Source of the DNA: Actinomycetes bacterium
GTDB taxonomy: Bacteria > Actinomycetota > Actinomycetes > S36-B12 > UBA10799
Direction: 5' to 3'
Length of the DNA stretch: 7,399 bases
Assembly (NCBI GenBank): GCA_029779995.1
Contig: JAKOZM010000462.1
Location: 1 to 7,399, forward strand
In this document: piece by piece, positions 6,432 to 7,399 of the stretch
Layout: each line of letters opens with the position of its first letter
How positions within the stretch are numbered: the first letter of the stretch is position 1
Program-made: the position numbers and the translations under genes
Notes under the pieces: model-generated
What the model was told of the DNA's origin: nothing
Seen by the model: only the letters and a program-made list of their open reading frames with translations
Databases searched by the model: none

Positions 6432-7141
6432 CCGTAGTAGGGCTCGGCCCATCCCAGGTAGGGACCCCAACGGTCGATCGAGCTCCACGGCATCACCTTC
6501 ACGCGACCACCGGGCATGTTCGTGACGACCTTGCCACGACCCACATAGGTGGCAACGTGGCCGGCGGGGTTCGACGTCCGCCAGAACAATTGCGCCCCGA
6601 TCGGAGCCAACCGGTTGGCGTGGCCGTATCCGGCGCTGCGTGCGCGGTACCACTGCCGCAGCGCGGTCGACACCCGGTTGTTGGCGCCGTAGGCGTTGTC
6701 AGCCAGTCGCAGGCAACCATTGTGGTACCCGGCGCGGTTCTGCCGCGCCCAGGTCATCAGCCGGGACACGGCCGTCATGGGGGTGTAGCGGGTGCCGCGG
6801 GTCCGCATGCTGATCCCGGCACGGGAGGTGCGCAAGCCAGCAGCCACGCGCTTGGACGCGGGGGCCACGGGGACCGCCTGAAAACTGGTGGTCGCCGACG
6901 GGGCTTGCGTCTGTGCGACCGGCGCGAGATCCGGGGTCTGGACGGGTTCTGCGGTCACAGGTGCGGTGGGATCGAACGTGGGCTGCACGGTGACGGGGGT
7001 GTCGGGGATCTCGGTGACCGTGGGGTCGGGGGTTCCAGTGACCGTCGGTTCCGGTGCGGGGGTCTCTTCGGCCACAGCAGGTGCTGAGGCGAGGACCGGG
7101 ATCACAACTGCGGCACTGATGACCTTGTTACGAATGCTCAA
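6428..7141 (-). CDS. Secreted protein with Pro/Thr linker and NlpC/P60- or CHAP-like C-terminal domain
   Basis: The 237-residue protein starts at TTG 7141. GGAG (plus-strand CTCC, 7147-7150) lies five bases upstream and supports this start; no ATG or GTG is better placed. Residues 1-24 form a signal peptide: positive RNK, hydrophobic core, and A-V-A with probable cleavage before E25. Residues 25-95 are a Pro/Thr/Val-rich linker with PTVT/PVTV-like repeats. The domain from about 120 has C143 (N-G-C-L-R-L) and H195 (A-G-H-V-A-T-Y-V-G), with N208 as a possible third residue, and ends near W-G-P-Y-L-G-W. This order, Cys at a helix start then a G-H-V-x-x-Y/x-V-G strand, is that of papain-like peptidoglycan amidases/endopeptidases. 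Cell-wall cleavage outside the membrane is therefore likely but not proven. Other secreted actinobacterial proteins share the layout. Confidence 0.85.
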   Translation of the reverse strand: MSIRNKVISAAVVIPVLASAPAVAEETPAPEPTVTGTPDPTVTEIPDTPVTVQPTFDPTAPVTAEPVQTPDLAPVAQTQAPSATTSFQAVPVAPASKRVAAGLRTSRAGISMRTRGTRYTPMTAVSRLMTWARQNRAGYHNGCLRLADNAYGANNRVSTALRQWYRARSAGYGHANRLAPIGAQLFWRTSNPAGHVATYVGRGKVVTNMPGGRVKVMPWSSIDRWGPYLGWAEPYYG

Positions 7142-7150
7142 TTTAACTCC
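7139..7150 (-). promoter_or_regulatory. Ribosome binding site and TTG start of the secreted protein gene
   Basis: On the minus strand GGAG is followed by TTAAA and then TTG. The five-base spacing and the signal peptide directly after the TTG make this the most credible start. A TTG start usually lowers translation. The AT-rich spacer should be unstructured unless the upstream leader folds onto it. Confidence 0.7.
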
Positions 7151-7173
7151 GATGTCGAGGACGTGAAGATGTA

Positions 7174-7198
7174 CCTGGAATCGGGCGCCAGGGCCCTG
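7174..7198 (-). promoter_or_regulatory. Alternative hairpin / palindrome between leader and start codon
   Basis: CCTGG (7174-7178) can pair with CCAGG (7188-7192), a five-base stem with a nine-base loop. The same bases overlap a ten-base palindrome CAGGGCCCTG (7189-7198). The two foldings exclude each other, so this could be a switching element between the structured leader and the ribosome binding site. The stems are short, so chance is possible. Confidence 0.25.
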
Positions 7199-7201
7199 CG
7201 T

Positions 7202-7309
7202 CGGAAAGGTGCTGCTCGCGCGTCGGCTGTGTGCCGACGGCCTATCGAGCGAGACCGCGTCTGGTGACGCCGCGCTGACCGGCTATCGGCCGATCCGGCA
7301 ACCCTTCCG
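7202..7309 (-). promoter_or_regulatory. Structured 5' leader, candidate cis-regulatory RNA upstream of the secreted protein gene
   Basis: Read as minus-strand RNA, CGGAAGGG (plus 7302-7309) pairs over eight positions with CCTTTCCG (plus 7202-7209). One of these is a G-U pair that would be an A-C mismatch in RNA from the other strand. Inside lie three hairpins: CCGG-AUC with a GGCC loop (7279-7298, two-base bulge), GCGUC-ACCA-GACGC (7257-7270), and a two-part arm (7214-7250) with a perfect seven-pair tip CGUCGGC-ACACA-GCCGACG (7221-7239) and a five-pair base. Together they would form a four-way junction, about 60 bases before the TTG start. Actinobacterial wall-hydrolase genes are often preceded by c-di-AMP (ydaO) riboswitches, but I do not see that consensus here. 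Class and ligand unknown. Confidence 0.42.
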
Positions 7310-7349
7310 TGGCAAATGTTTCGTAAGAAGCTCCAATGCGTTTACTGCT

Positions 7350-7363
7350 TGGTTTCCTAACCA
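7350..7363. promoter_or_regulatory. Inverted repeat, candidate operator in the upstream promoter region
   Basis: TGGTT-TCCT-AACCA is a perfect dyad with five-base arms. It lies in the AT-richer part of the right end, directly beside a minus-strand TACGGT (plus 7363-7368) that fits a TANNNT -10 element. No good -35 accompanies that -10. A second dyad, AGCCA-CACACTT-TGGCT, occupies 7368-7384. If the -10 is real, the transcript would carry a leader of about 215 bases. The region 7310-7399 holds no gene I can support. Confidence 0.28.
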
Positions 7364-7399
7364 CCGTAGCCACACACTTTGGCTGGATTGGGGCATCCT

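Noticed and set aside
7271..7325. SAM-type riboswitch on the + strand, suggested by CCGGCAACCC and TGGCAAATG
   Set aside because: Only these short pieces resemble S-box cores; the other conserved segments are missing. The closing stem also fits better as minus-strand RNA.
7142..7399. Canonical c-di-AMP (ydaO/yuaA) riboswitch
   Set aside because: Context fits, but the conserved GGGGACC-like and late GACAGCTAACCTC-like segments are not present. A weak resemblance (CCGGTCAGC near 7273-7281) is not enough.
1..7399. tRNA, rRNA, CRISPR array, insertion sequence or prophage
   Set aside because: No spaced direct repeats, transposase motifs, terminal inverted repeats or tRNA-like cloverleaf sequences were seen on either strand.

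Overview
The window looks like a piece of chromosome from a high-GC actinobacterium. G+C is roughly two thirds by eye, third codon positions are overwhelmingly G or C, and GTG and TTG starts are plausible. The protein families are also typical of that group: a GNAT acetyltransferase with an ACT domain, a membrane-anchored alpha/beta-hydrolase of the Abhydrolase_9 type, and a secreted cysteine-dependent wall-hydrolase-like protein. I cannot name the genus.

Left part (1-1722, + strand): one large gene fuses a complete TetR-type repressor, an ACT amino-acid-binding domain and a Pat-like GNAT acetyltransferase. It starts on the stop codon of an open frame that runs in from the left edge. An in-frame Shine-Dalgarno plus ATG sits exactly at the TetR/ACT junction, so an ACT-GNAT enzyme without the DNA-binding part could also be made.

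Middle (1763-5214): a convergent, minus-strand membrane alpha/beta-hydrolase, then a short divergent intergenic region (3743-3864). From it a flavin-containing monooxygenase is read on the + strand, probably as a leaderless mRNA. The monooxygenase overlaps the next gene by ATGA. That gene (5211-6431) is a zinc-dependent medium-chain dehydrogenase. The two form a translationally coupled oxidation cassette whose substrate cannot be read from the sequence.

Right part (6428-7399): a minus-strand secreted protein with signal peptide, Pro/Thr-rich linker and C-terminal Cys/His hydrolase-like domain. Its stop codon and that of the dehydrogenase are both read from one palindromic CTAG. Upstream of its TTG start is a 258-base region without a gene. 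Read on the minus strand, it folds by inspection into a closed multi-branch RNA (closing stem plus three hairpins), followed further upstream by an AT-richer, promoter-like stretch with an inverted repeat. I could not match this leader to a known riboswitch class.

The two most interesting items are the TetR-ACT-GNAT triple fusion with its possible internal start, and the unclassified structured leader in front of the secreted wall-hydrolase-like gene. No RNA genes, insertion sequences, CRISPR arrays or attachment sites were seen.
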